NCBI GenBank assembly: GCA_029226955.1
Contig: JAQXZA010000126.1
Coordinates: 1-56,101, forward strand
Direction of reading: 5' to 3'
Source: Clostridia bacterium
GTDB taxonomy: Bacteria > Bacillota > Clostridia > Oscillospirales > Acutalibacteraceae
Length of the DNA: 56,101 bases
Of the stretch, positions 29,038-37,632 are shown one piece after another. The notes under the pieces are model-generated. The model was not told where the DNA came from. It saw only the letters and a list, made by a program, of their open reading frames with translations, and searched no databases. A program made the translations under genes and the position numbers. How positions within the stretch are numbered: position 1 is the stretch's first letter; each line of letters starts with the position of its first letter.

Positions 29038-30408
29038 ATGCCTAAGGAATACAAAACCATACAGGAAGTTGCAGGTCCTCTTATGCTCATAAAGGGCGTT
29101 GAAAACGTAACCTATAACGAACTCGGAGAAATAGAACTTGCAAACGGCGAAAAAAGACGGTGCAAGGTTCTTGAAATAGACGGCACAAATGCTTTGGTAC
29201 AGCTTTTTGAAAATTCTGCCGGAATTAACCTTTCAAACAGCAAGGTTCGTTTTTTAGGAAGAACAATGGAACTCGGTGTTTCAGAAGATATGCTGTCAAG
29301 AGTTTTTGACGGACTCGGACAGCCGATTGATGATGGCCCCGATATTCTCCCCGATAAGCGTATGGACATCAACGGACTGCCTATGAATCCCGCCGCAAGA
29401 AACTATCCTCAGGAATTTATACAGACGGGTATTTCCGCTATTGACGGACTTAATACGCTTGTAAGAGGTCAGAAACTGCCAATATTTTCAGCAAGCGGAT
29501 TGCCACACTCACAGCTTGCCGCACAGATTGCAAGACAGGCAAAAGTAAGAGGAACTGACGAACCGTTTGCCGTTGTTTTTGCCGCTATGGGTATTACCTT
29601 TGAGGAATCGAATTTCTTTATTGAGAGCTTTAAACAGACAGGTGCTATTGACAGAACTGTAATGTTTATAAATCTTGCGAATGACCCGGCAGTTGAGCGT
29701 ATCGCAACACCGAGAATGGCACTCACGGCGGCTGAATATCTTGCATTTGATGCTGGTATGCACGTTCTTGTAATTATGACAGATATTACGAACTATGCTG
29801 ACGCACTCCGTGAGATTTCAGCGGCAAGAAAAGAAGTTCCGGGTCGTCGTGGCTATCCGGGATATATGTACACCGACCTTGCGACAATGTATGAACGTGC
29901 CGGACGACAAAAGGGCAAAAATGGCAGTATTACGCTTATTCCTATTCTTACAATGCCTGAGGACGACAAAACTCACCCGATTCCTGACCTTACTGGTTAT
30001 ATCACAGAAGGACAGATTATATTAAGCCGTGATTTGTACAGAAAGGGAGTAACACCGCCTATTGATGTACTGCCGTCACTTTCACGTCTTAAAGATAAGG
30101 GAATAGGTGAGGGCAAAACCCGTGCCGACCACGCAAACACTATGAACCAGCTTTTCTCGGCTTATGCAAGAGGCAAGGAATGTAAGGAGCTTATGACAAT
30201 TCTCGGCGAGGCGGCACTGACCGAAACGGACAAACTATATGCTAAATTTGCCGATGAATTTGAAAAAGAATATGTTTCACAGGGCTACAATGCCGACAGA
30301 AGTATTGAGGAAACGCTCAATATAGGTTGGAAACTGCTTTCAATCTTGCCGAGAAGTGAACTTAAACGAATTGACGACAAATACCTTGACCAGTATTACG
30401 GCAAATAA
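29038..30408 (+). CDS. ntpB: V-type ATPase regulatory subunit B
   Basis: A 456-residue non-catalytic head subunit. It lacks a working P-loop (the site reads [12 protein letters not shown]) but keeps the family core [22 protein letters not shown] and [19 protein letters not shown]. It starts 2 bp after ntpA stops. Confidence 0.97.
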   Translation: MPKEYKTIQEVAGPLMLIKGVENVTYNELGEIELANGEKRRCKVLEIDGTNALVQLFENSAGINLSNSKVRFLGRTMELGVSEDMLSRVFDGLGQPIDDGPDILPDKRMDINGLPMNPAARNYPQEFIQTGISAIDGLNTLVRGQKLPIFSASGLPHSQLAAQIARQAKVRGTDEPFAVVFAAMGITFEESNFFIESFKQTGAIDRTVMFINLANDPAVERIATPRMALTAAEYLAFDAGMHVLVIMTDITNYADALREISAARKEVPGRRGYPGYMYTDLATMYERAGRQKGKNGSITLIPILTMPEDDKTHPIPDLTGYITEGQIILSRDLYRKGVTPPIDVLPSLSRLKDKGIGEGKTRADHANTMNQLFSAYARGKECKELMTILGEAALTETDKLYAKFADEFEKEYVSQGYNADRSIEETLNIGWKLLSILPRSELKRIDDKYLDQYYGK

Positions 30409-30420
30409 GGGGGAATATCT

Positions 30421-31080
30421 ATGGCAGGAACACAGATAAACCCTACACGAATGGAACTGACAAGGCTTAAAAAGAAACTTGTCACCGCACAGCGTGGACA
30501 CAAACTTCTTAAAGACAAGCGTGACGAACTTATGCGACAATTCCTTGACCTTGTGCGAGAAAACAAAGCATTACGCAAAAAGGTTGAGGACGGCATAAAG
30601 GCGGCGAACAAAAATTTTGTGCTTGCCAAAACATCAATGAGTGACGCAGTAACAGGTACGGCACTTCTTGCACCAAAACAGGAAGTTACGCTTGAAATTT
30701 CACAGAAAAATATTATGAGCGTAAACATTCCGCAGTACAACATCAAAACCAGAACATCAGATTCAAATGATATTTATTCCTACGGCTTTGCAAACACTTC
30801 ATCAGACCTTGACGACGCAGTAAAGTCACTTTCGGATTTATTGCCCGATATGTTAAGGCTTGCTGAGTGCGAAAAATCCTGTCAGCTTATGGCGGCAGAA
30901 ATAGAAAAAACACGCCGCAGAGTAAATGCACTTGAACACGTTATGATTCCGCAGACACAGGAAAGCATACGCTACATCACAATGAAACTTGACGAAAACG
31001 AGAGAAGTACACAGGTTCGTCTTATGAAAGTCAAGGATATGATGGTAAAAGAACAAATAGAAAAATCACACAGCAATTAA
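30421..31080 (+). CDS. ntpD: V-type ATPase central-stalk subunit D
   Basis: A 219-residue coiled-coil rotor shaft with the family start INPTRMELTRLKKKLVTAQR and the C-terminal helix RRVNALEHVMIPQTQESIRYI. Last gene of the operon, followed by a strong terminator. No H or J homologues follow, unlike in E. hirae. Confidence 0.95.
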   Translation: MAGTQINPTRMELTRLKKKLVTAQRGHKLLKDKRDELMRQFLDLVRENKALRKKVEDGIKAANKNFVLAKTSMSDAVTGTALLAPKQEVTLEISQKNIMSVNIPQYNIKTRTSDSNDIYSYGFANTSSDLDDAVKSLSDLLPDMLRLAECEKSCQLMAAEIEKTRRRVNALEHVMIPQTQESIRYITMKLDENERSTQVRLMKVKDMMVKEQIEKSHSN

Positions 31081-31082
31081 CA

Positions 31083-31124
31083 AAAACGGAGAAAGCCACA
31101 TTAAAGGCTTTCTCCGTTTATTTT
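31083..31124. terminator. Terminator of the V-ATPase operon
   Basis: AAACGGAGAAAGCC and GGCTTTCTCCGTTT form a 14-bp stem followed by ATTTT. The distal arm overlaps the last codons of the convergent transferase gene, so it could serve both. Confidence 0.9.
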
Positions 31125-31730
31125 GAGAATTTGTTTAGTGTTGAGTTTTATAATTTTATTATCTGAAATTTCAGAACAGGCAAGAATATAGCTGTCGGTT
31201 TCAATATACTTAAAATTCTTACATTCGGGCAAATCAGCAGTAATTTTTGAAAAATCCATAGACAGTCCTTTTCCAACAAGCTTTGAATAACATTCTTTCA
31301 TAACCCATAATTTAATAAAATCCTTGTCTTTATTTTGGCTTGTGTTAAGAATAGTTTTTTCAATGTCAGAGCAAACTCTTTTTATAACACCGTTATGAAT
31401 TTTTCTGTAATCCATAATGTCAACAGCGACATTTTTATCCGAAACGGCACACACAACGGCATTTTTGCAGTGGCTTATATTGAAATGTATATTATAATTT
31501 TTAAGAAACGGTTTGCCGTATTCGCCGAAAGTAAATTCGGGAATTGCCGTTATATTATATTCGTTTTTTAACGCATATCTCAAAAGAAGAAATCCGACAC
31601 AGCCGTCGATTTTATCTGATAAAATCTTATAATAGCTGATTTTTTTCTGACGCTCACGACTTAACAGCGGAAAAGCCTGTTCTATAAAATTTTCGTTTAA
31701 ATCCTTTGTATTTTCAAAAATGTATATCAT
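31101..31730 (-). CDS. 4'-phosphopantetheinyl transferase, Sfp-type
   Basis: A 209-residue enzyme that moves phosphopantetheine from coenzyme A onto a carrier-protein serine. Family marks: GKPFL...IHFNISHCKNAVVCAV, then VAVDIMD, and WVMKECYSKLVGKGLSM. In Sfp the magnesium site is D-x-E plus a later glutamate; here the D-x-E reads D-I-M, with the later K-E intact, so one metal ligand is altered. No synthetase or fatty-acid genes lie nearby, so the carrier target is unknown. Confidence 0.85.
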   Translation of the reverse strand: MIYIFENTKDLNENFIEQAFPLLSRERQKKISYYKILSDKIDGCVGFLLLRYALKNEYNITAIPEFTFGEYGKPFLKNYNIHFNISHCKNAVVCAVSDKNVAVDIMDYRKIHNGVIKRVCSDIEKTILNTSQNKDKDFIKLWVMKECYSKLVGKGLSMDFSKITADLPECKNFKYIETDSYILACSEISDNKIIKLNTKQILKINGESL

Positions 31731-31885
31731 AGCAATAAATTTCCGTTTTGAAATTTGAATTTTCTATTATATTATAATTTTATTTGTTGGATTTATCAAG
31801 TAAATAAACACACAATGCACGAAAAATCAGACAAAAATTATATATGCGTTTACAATTTTGTAATTAAACATTGATTTGCAAAAAC

Positions 31886-31915
31886 TTGCAATTTGATAGT
31901 GCTTTATGCTATAAT
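31886..31915 (+). promoter_or_regulatory. Promoter of the pseudokinase gene
   Basis: TTGCAA (31886-31891), an 18-bp spacer and an extended -10 TGCTATAAT (hexamer 31910-31915), about 100 bp before the ATG. Confidence 0.65.
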
Positions 31916-32014
31916 TCATAATAATGCAGTAATTTTGGTTACCGTACACCCAAAGTTAATACTTACATATATGTTAATAATGCTTATTTTGTACGGAGAA
32001 TGGCGGTAAAGTTT

Positions 32015-33640
32015 ATGGCACAGCTTTGTTTAGGTTGTATGCGTGAAAATAACGGTGAACAGATTTGTCCATATTGCAAATTTGACAGGGCAAGCGAACA
32101 GCCCGCTCCTTTTCTTCCTCTCGGAACAATTTTACAGGAACAGCGTTACCTTGTCGGCAAAAAAATTGACAACAACGCAGAGGGTGCAAGATATATCGGT
32201 TATGATAACTTTATGCACTCCCCTGTTATTATCCACGAGTTTATGCCAGCCGGTATATGCGGTCGTGCAAAGGGAAAAACAAATGTAGTTATTCGTGGCG
32301 GCTATGAGGAAAAATATAAGGCACTTACTGAGAATTTTCTTGAATATTACAGAACCGTTGCAAGAATGCGTGAGCTTTCGGCAATAGCTCCTATTTATGA
32401 TATTTTCAGTGAAAACGGTGCAGCATATACGGTTGAGGAATCTTTTGATTATATTCCGTTTACGGAGTACATTGAACGCAGAGGCGGCAGTATTGACTGG
32501 AATACGGCAAGACCGCTGTTTATGCCGCTTTTGACAACACTTTCGTCAATTCATATGGCGGGAATAGGTCATTACGGAATTTCTCCCGAAAATCTCCTTG
32601 TCACTTCTTCGGGAAAATTAAGACTTACAGGCTTTGCAATAAAGGATATAAGAGAAACTGGTGATTTCTTTGAACCCGAACTGTTTGACGGCTGTGCCGC
32701 ACTTGAACAGTATCAGAAAGGTTCAAGAATTGATGAGGCAACAGATGTTTACGGCTTTACCGCAACACTGTTTTATGCACTCACAGGTCGTTTGCCCGAA
32801 AACAGTAACGAGCGTAAACCTGACGGCAAACTGCCTATTCCTACGGCTGTTTTCAAAAGACTTCCGCCGCACGTTGTTACGGCTCTTGCCGGCGGTTTAC
32901 AGGTTATGCAGGTAAACAGAATACAGACCTTTGAAAAATTACAGGCACAGCTTTCGTCTGCACCCGTAGTAAAGGCTATTCAGACTGAGGCAACACGCAG
33001 TGCAATTCAGAGTGAAGTCGCTCAGAACTATGTTCCTAAGAAAAAGAACGGAATACCGGGATTTGTGTGGGCGATACTTTCCGTTATGCTGTGTTTGCTT
33101 ATACTTCTTGTTGCCGGAATAATATGGTTGCAGAATAATTCGTTTGAAAGCCTTTTCAATCCTCCTGCCGAGGAATCCTCACAGGTTTCTGAGGAGGATT
33201 CAAACGATGACCCGAATTTGATACAAATACCTAATCTTGTAGGTCAGAATTATAACGACCTTATCGCAAAGCAAAACGTAAATTCTGATTATAAGATAAT
33301 CAAAGCAAATGAAGAAATTTTCAGTGACAAATACAAAGAGGGCGAAATTGTATCTCAGAGTCCGGAATATGGTGTTTCTGCTGAAAAAGGCGTTACCATT
33401 GTTGTAACGGTCAGCAAGGGACTTGCAAACCGTGAACTTCCGGCAATAAGCGGAAATTCTGTTCAGACAGCCGTTAAGGCACTCAGTGACCAGGGCTTTA
33501 TTGCAACAGGAAACTATGTTTCAAGCGATACAGTTGAGGCTGGCAAGGTTATAGGCTATGAAAACTACAATGCAGGCGACCTTGCACCTTATGGTTCAAA
33601 AATCACAATCAGTATCAGCACAGGCCCCGAAAACAGCTGA
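32015..33640 (+). CDS. Zinc-ribbon, pseudokinase and PASTA membrane protein
   Basis: A 541-residue protein. Order: CxxC...CxxC zinc ribbon (C5, C8, C18, C21), a protein-kinase fold (about 44-310), a linker, one membrane segment (351-373), an acidic spacer and two PASTA domains (402-468, 472-537) outside the cell. Three catalytic residues look replaced: the ATP lysine is H74 (VIIHE), the HRD aspartate is G188 (HYGISPEN) and DFG reads GFA (206-208). The APE-like AALEQ and DVYGF segments remain. PASTA kinases sense cell-wall fragments; this one should bind but not phosphorylate. Start chosen at 32015 behind GGCGGT. Confidence 0.85.
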   Translation: MAQLCLGCMRENNGEQICPYCKFDRASEQPAPFLPLGTILQEQRYLVGKKIDNNAEGARYIGYDNFMHSPVIIHEFMPAGICGRAKGKTNVVIRGGYEEKYKALTENFLEYYRTVARMRELSAIAPIYDIFSENGAAYTVEESFDYIPFTEYIERRGGSIDWNTARPLFMPLLTTLSSIHMAGIGHYGISPENLLVTSSGKLRLTGFAIKDIRETGDFFEPELFDGCAALEQYQKGSRIDEATDVYGFTATLFYALTGRLPENSNERKPDGKLPIPTAVFKRLPPHVVTALAGGLQVMQVNRIQTFEKLQAQLSSAPVVKAIQTEATRSAIQSEVAQNYVPKKKNGIPGFVWAILSVMLCLLILLVAGIIWLQNNSFESLFNPPAEESSQVSEEDSNDDPNLIQIPNLVGQNYNDLIAKQNVNSDYKIIKANEEIFSDKYKEGEIVSQSPEYGVSAEKGVTIVVTVSKGLANRELPAISGNSVQTAVKALSDQGFIATGNYVSSDTVEAGKVIGYENYNAGDLAPYGSKITISISTGPENS

Positions 33641-33676
33641 TAAACTCAAAATACAAAGAACAGATACATTTTATAA

Positions 33677-33713
33677 AAAACGGTGTAACCTTGAAAAAGG
33701 CTGCACCGTTTTC
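33677..33713. terminator. Terminator between convergent genes
   Basis: AAAACGGTG and CACCGTTTT pair around an inner CCTT/AAGG stem, followed by TTTTC. A second strong hairpin, AACAGCGGCAG/CTGCCGCTGTT, follows at 33722-33757 and may end the opposite transcript. Confidence 0.75.
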
Positions 33714-33793
33714 ATTAACGAAACAGCGGCAGTAAGAGAATTTCTTCTGCCGCTGTTGCTCAAAAATTTTATATTTTGTATGTTTTTTTGGTG

Positions 33794-34333
33794 TCAACTT
33801 GTTTTTTGAAAAGTAACTTTAATGTCCTCGCTGTTTAGTTCAGAAATGATTTTGTCCGCATTTTTGACTTTGCCGATTTTTGTGTAGCTGTATGATGTGG
33901 AAAAGTTTTTGTAGAAAAGCACAAGGCAGTCATTACCCCAAAGCATAATATCTCCGGCTTTTATTTCGCCGATTTCCTCCGTATCTGTCGGCAATGGTTC
34001 GGGCAAATAGTAAAATTTTTCATTTCCGTTAAGTTCCTGCATTGTTACCGTCATAGGAAGAAGATTTATAAATGCCTTAGCTGTCTGATTGTTATATAAC
34101 TCAATATCATATTTTTGACTGTTGATTGTTATTTCGGCTTTGTTCATCTGAGAAACGATGCTTTTCTGATTTGGAATTGTACTTGATTGTATGTTGCTTT
34201 CCTGTTCTGAAATGGTGCTTGATTGTGTATTGCTTTCTGCTATAATACCTGACTTTCGGTCAGGGGATACACTGCAAGCTGAAAATACTCCCGCCAAAAG
34301 CAGACAGCATAAAATTATGACAGCTTTTTGCAT
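33794..34333 (-). CDS. Cyclophilin-like-fold lipoprotein
   Basis: A 179-residue lipoprotein: hydrophobic N-terminus, lipobox ending FSAC at about residue 20, a Ser/Gln linker with a repeated SSTI-type unit, then a domain from about 62 (AEITINSQKYDIELYNNQTAKAFINLLPMTV...GDIMLWGNDCLVLFY) typical of the bacterial cyclophilin-like fold (PF18050). These lack proline-isomerase residues and have no set function. The ATG at 34333 is one base past the alcohol dehydrogenase stop (TAAAATG), so translation is coupled. A longer upstream frame overlaps the dehydrogenase and is not used. Confidence 0.75.
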   Translation of the reverse strand: MQKAVIILCCLLLAGVFSACSVSPDRKSGIIAESNTQSSTISEQESNIQSSTIPNQKSIVSQMNKAEITINSQKYDIELYNNQTAKAFINLLPMTVTMQELNGNEKFYYLPEPLPTDTEEIGEIKAGDIMLWGNDCLVLFYKNFSTSYSYTKIGKVKNADKIISELNSEDIKVTFQKTS

Positions 34334-34334
34334 T

Positions 34335-35507
34335 TTACTGTCCCATACTTTCTTTGAGAATTTCTCTGACTTCATCTTTGTTAAGTACCTTGTAGCCGCC
34401 GTCCATAATAAATGTAGCGTCTGTAATGCCGTCAAGCATATCTTCACTTACACCGAGTTCTTTTGTGTTCATAACAAGACCGAGTTCGTTCATCCAGTTT
34501 TCCATAGCGGCAAGACCTTCAAGTGCGGTTTCTTTATCGGTTTTTCCGTCTGCTGAAATATTCCATACATTCACGGCAAAGCGTTTGAATTTTTGCAGAC
34601 CGTAGGGCATTATAAATCTGTAATACGGCAATGATACTGCCGACAATGTCATTCCGTGAGTAGCGTCCGTATAAGCACCGACAGCCTGACCGAGCATATG
34701 AACCATCCAGTCGGTTGTTTTTCCGCAGGATACAAGTGTATTGAGTGCCCATGTAGCCGTCCACATAATATTACTGCGTGCTTCATAATCAGTCGGATTT
34801 TTTACGGCAATCCGTGAGGAATGAATAACAGAACGCATAAGTCCCTCCATAATATAGTCGGAGGTGTTGTCGTCGTTCCCTGAAAAATACTGCTCGCATA
34901 TATGGTTAAAAATATCATAAATACCTGATATCATCTGATATTTCGGCAAGGTGTAGGTGTATATAGGATTAAGTATTGCAAATTTCGGGAAAATATTTTC
35001 TCCGAACACATGACCAATTTTGAGTTTCTGCTGGTGATTGGTGATAACTGCACCGCCATTCATCTCACTGCCTGTTCCGACCATTGTCAGAACACAGCCG
35101 ATAGGAACAATCTCATTATCGACATCTTCAAACTTCAGATAATATTTATCCCACGGGTCATCTTTGCAGTAAACGGAAATTGATACTGCTTTTGCATAGT
35201 CGCATACACTTCCGCCGCCCACCGCAAGGATAAAATCAACCTTTCCATCTCTTGCTTTTTTGCAACCGTCATACAGCTTTTCAACCGTTGGATTAGGCAT
35301 AACGCTGCCGTCCTCAATTATGTTTTTGCCACATTCATTCAGAATTGCAACAACCTTGTCATAAATGCCGTTCCTCCTGACAGAACCTCCGCCGTAAACC
35401 AGCAATACATTTTTGCCATATTTTTGAAGTTCTGCGTTAAGATTATCCAAAGAATTTTCTCCGAAATAAAGCTTTGTAGGATTTGAATAGCTGAAATTAC
35501 CTAACAT
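34335..35507 (-). CDS. Iron-type (group III) alcohol dehydrogenase, YugJ/BDH-like
   Basis: A 390-residue NAD(P)-dependent oxidoreductase. The N-terminal half has the nucleotide site GGGSV (twice, at about 40 and 97); metal ligands lie in the second half (GIYDIFNHICEQ, HMLGQ and THGMTLS). Similarity in pattern is closest to butanol dehydrogenase/YqhD-type enzymes that reduce aldehydes. It stands first in a two-gene unit read from a MerR-type promoter, opposite a MerR regulator, which suggests induction by an aldehyde or other reactive compound. Confidence 0.92.
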   Translation of the reverse strand: MLGNFSYSNPTKLYFGENSLDNLNAELQKYGKNVLLVYGGGSVRRNGIYDKVVAILNECGKNIIEDGSVMPNPTVEKLYDGCKKARDGKVDFILAVGGGSVCDYAKAVSISVYCKDDPWDKYYLKFEDVDNEIVPIGCVLTMVGTGSEMNGGAVITNHQQKLKIGHVFGENIFPKFAILNPIYTYTLPKYQMISGIYDIFNHICEQYFSGNDDNTSDYIMEGLMRSVIHSSRIAVKNPTDYEARSNIMWTATWALNTLVSCGKTTDWMVHMLGQAVGAYTDATHGMTLSAVSLPYYRFIMPYGLQKFKRFAVNVWNISADGKTDKETALEGLAAMENWMNELGLVMNTKELGVSEDMLDGITDATFIMDGGYKVLNKDEVREILKESMGQ

Positions 35508-35561
35508 AGAATTTTCCTCCTTGATTGTGTGTTTTTTGTTTGTTATAATAGGTTTGATTTT

Positions 35562-35592
35562 ATTATATAAGTTAAAGCTAACTTTAAGTCAA
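35562..35592 (-). promoter_or_regulatory. MerR-type 19-bp-spacer promoter with dyad operator
   Basis: On the minus strand TTGACT (35592-35587), a 19-bp spacer and TATAAT (35567-35562). The spacer holds the dyad TTAAAG-CTAA-CTTTAA (35572-35587). Over-long spacers with a central palindrome are what MerR-family activators untwist, so the adjacent regulator very probably controls this promoter. Confidence 0.85.
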
Positions 35593-35620
35593 TAGTTTTT
35601 TAAAAAAATTTGGAGGAATG

Positions 35621-36073
35621 ATGATTTATACGATAGGTGAAATGGCAAAGCTTTTAGGTGTAGCACCTTCTACACTCAGATATTATGACAAAGAGGGGTT
35701 ATTACCTTTTGTTGAGCGGTCAGGAGGCGGTGTGCGTATTTTTAAAGACAAGGATTACGAAATACTTAAAATTATTCACTGTCTGAAAGCAAGCGGTATG
35801 CAGATAAAGGACATAAAGGAGTTCATACATCTGGTTTCACTCGGTGATGATACTATTGACGCAAGACTGGAACTTTTCCGCAAAAGACAGTCAGAGGTTG
35901 AAAAGCAAATAGCTGAATTACAGGAAACATTAGATGTTGTAAAATTTAAATGTTGGTACTATGAAACAGCACAAAAAGCCGGAACAACATCTGTTCCTGA
36001 TAATATGCCTGACACTGAGCTGCCTTATGATATGCGTAAAATCAGAGCAAAACTCAAAAATGAACAGATTTAA
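35621..36073 (+). CDS. MerR-family transcriptional regulator
   Basis: A 150-residue regulator. The N-terminal winged helix is YTIGEMAKLLGVAPSTLRYYDKEGLLPF, followed by the second helix-turn-helix and a dimerisation coiled coil (about 80-115). There is one cysteine (in FKCWYYE) and no metal-binding cluster, so it fits the small-molecule or aldehyde-responding branch. It is divergent from the alcohol dehydrogenase across the 19-bp-spacer promoter. The ATG at 35621 sits 4 nt after GGAGG; the ATG at 35618 is an alternative. Confidence 0.9.
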   Translation: MIYTIGEMAKLLGVAPSTLRYYDKEGLLPFVERSGGGVRIFKDKDYEILKIIHCLKASGMQIKDIKEFIHLVSLGDDTIDARLELFRKRQSEVEKQIAELQETLDVVKFKCWYYETAQKAGTTSVPDNMPDTELPYDMRKIRAKLKNEQI

Positions 36074-36110
36074 CCGAGAAACTCAAAAGCGGTATTTGCA
36101 TATTCTTCAA

Positions 36111-36213
36111 CACAAAAAACAAGCGACCCTCAGAACCCTGAAAGTCGCTTGGATACTGGATTTTTTATGGAGCTGGAAATGGGACTTGAACCCACGACTT
36201 CCTCATTACGAGT
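36111..36213. repeat. attL direct repeat
   Basis: 103 bp matching 46600-46702 with three mismatches; 36153-36213 is identical over 61 bp. It contains the tRNA-Thr terminator hairpin (AAGCGAC...GTCGCTT) and the 3' part of the tRNA. Identity ends at the base next to the anticodon loop, a usual crossover place for tyrosine integrases. Confidence 0.92.
36168..36213 (-). pseudogene. Displaced 3' fragment of tRNA-Thr
   Basis: 46 nt identical to the 3' part of the tRNA at 46657-46732, from the CCA end to the anticodon loop. The 5' part is missing, replaced by island sequence. It is the remnant left when the island integrated. Confidence 0.9.
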
Positions 36214-36330
36214 TATAAAAACGACTTTTTAATCACTTTGTGACCATTCAGAAAAAGTCAGTGTTTATCAGCTTTACAGCGGTTTTTGTAATGCTTTTGT
36301 GAATAATTTTACAGCGGCAAAAATCAAGAA

Positions 36331-36372
36331 ATAAAGGACAATAAAGGACAAATAAAGGACAAGCAAAGGACA
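36331..36372. repeat. Four direct AAAGGACA repeats by attL (candidate integrase arm sites)
   Basis: ATAAAGGACA at 36331-36340, 36341-36350 and 36352-36361, then AAAGGACA at 36365-36372. Two more copies lie next to attR (46566-46575, 46577-46586). Same-orientation short repeats inside both ends fit arm-type binding sites of a Tn916/lambda-type integrase. Confidence 0.65.
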
Positions 36373-36377
36373 AAAAC

Positions 36378-36421
36378 AAACAAGGTATAACGCACCGTAA
36401 AAAGTGAATTATACCTTGTTT
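36378..36421. terminator. Terminator of the integrase transcript
   Basis: AAACAAGGTATAA (36378-36390) pairs with TTATACCTTGTTT (36409-36421); T tracts follow on both strands. Confidence 0.8.
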
Positions 36422-36435
36422 TTTTATATTGTTTT

Positions 36436-37632
36436 TTAATTCTCCTGTACTTTTCCGCTGATATTCAGAATTGTGTCGCCTAATTTTTCAGCGGCAATCT
36501 TTTCAGCACTTTCAACAGTATGAACATATCTGTTTGTTGTGGATATTTCAGCGTGACCAAGTCGGGCGGATACTGTTTTAATATCTGTCCCGGCATTTAA
36601 TTGTAATGTTGCCGAAGTATGCCGTAATGCGTGTAACTTTATATGCGGTAAATTGTGCTTTTTCAGAAAGTCAGAAAACCACCCTGTCGGAGTTGTCGGG
36701 CATATCGGCAAACCGTTTGACTGTGTGAATATGAAGTCAGAGCCTTTCCACGCTGTCCCGAGCTTTAACCGCCGCTGTAACTGTTGTATCTGATATTCCT
36801 TTAACATCTGTACGCAATAGGGCGGAATGGAAACAGGACGCTTTTGGTGATTTTTCGGGTCTTTGGTGTCCGTAGGTTTACCTGTCAGCTTGTAAAGGCT
36901 TTTTGATATATCAATTTCAGCTTTTTCAAAGTCAATGGACGACCAACAGAGGGCAGACAGCTCACCACGACGGCAACCTGTATTCAATGCAAGATGTACA
37001 TATAATTGCCACATAAAAGGCTCATCATCAAGACAGTTTAACATTTTCGCTAAATCGTCTTTACTGTATATCTGTGTTTCTTGCTCAATGCGTGGGAGTT
37101 TTACCTTTTTGCTGTCAGCCGGATTTGACGGTATAAGCTGTAATTGATAAGCATTATTAAGCACAGATTGAAGTACAGCATAGTAACGCTTGACGGATGC
37201 CGGAGCATAACCGCCGCTTTTTCCGTCAAGCCTGTATTCTCCCGAAGATAAAGCATTGATGAACTTCTGAACTTGTAAAGGCTTAATATCTTTCAGTTTC
37301 AAATGACCAAGAGCCGGTATAATTGTAGATTTTAAAACCCTTTTGTATTCGTCAACAGTCGTTACAGCAAGAGAACCTTTGACATTTTCAATATATTGCG
37401 GTATGAAGTCAACAAGCCTTATATTGCCACCGTTCCCGACCTTTCCGCTTTTAACCTTGTTTTCAAATTCAGCGGCAACCTTTTGTAATTCCTTTTGGAG
37501 TTGCTTTTCTGTGTATTTCTTTTCAGGTTTCCAAGTCATAGACTGCACAATCTGTTTGCCGTTTACATCATAACCGCACGACACCCTTATCAAATAAGCG
37601 TCACCACGCTTTTTAATTGTTGCCACAGTCAA
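36436..37632 (-). CDS. Tyrosine integrase of the island
   Basis: A 398-residue phage-type integrase. An N-terminal arm-binding domain (about 1-55), a core-binding SAM-like domain (about 65-170) and a catalytic domain with R in NTGCRRGEL, H-x-x-R in HALRHTSATL, and GHAEISTTNRYVH carrying the late histidine and tyrosine nucleophile. It lies next to attL and reads toward it, the usual place. It overlaps the repressor gene stop by 4 bp. It should catalyse insertion into tRNA-Thr and, with an excisionase, removal. Confidence 0.95.
   Translation of the reverse strand: MTVATIKKRGDAYLIRVSCGYDVNGKQIVQSMTWKPEKKYTEKQLQKELQKVAAEFENKVKSGKVGNGGNIRLVDFIPQYIENVKGSLAVTTVDEYKRVLKSTIIPALGHLKLKDIKPLQVQKFINALSSGEYRLDGKSGGYAPASVKRYYAVLQSVLNNAYQLQLIPSNPADSKKVKLPRIEQETQIYSKDDLAKMLNCLDDEPFMWQLYVHLALNTGCRRGELSALCWSSIDFEKAEIDISKSLYKLTGKPTDTKDPKNHQKRPVSIPPYCVQMLKEYQIQQLQRRLKLGTAWKGSDFIFTQSNGLPICPTTPTGWFSDFLKKHNLPHIKLHALRHTSATLQLNAGTDIKTVSARLGHAEISTTNRYVHTVESAEKIAAEKLGDTILNISGKVQEN

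Noticed and set aside
34336..34447. Longer start for the cyclophilin-like lipoprotein
   Set aside because: The extension overlaps the dehydrogenase and hides the signal peptide; the ATG at 34333 gives a proper lipoprotein start.
36436..37632. Conjugative (Tn916-type) element
   Set aside because: The integrase is of that general type, but no relaxase, coupling protein or type IV secretion gene is found up to attR.
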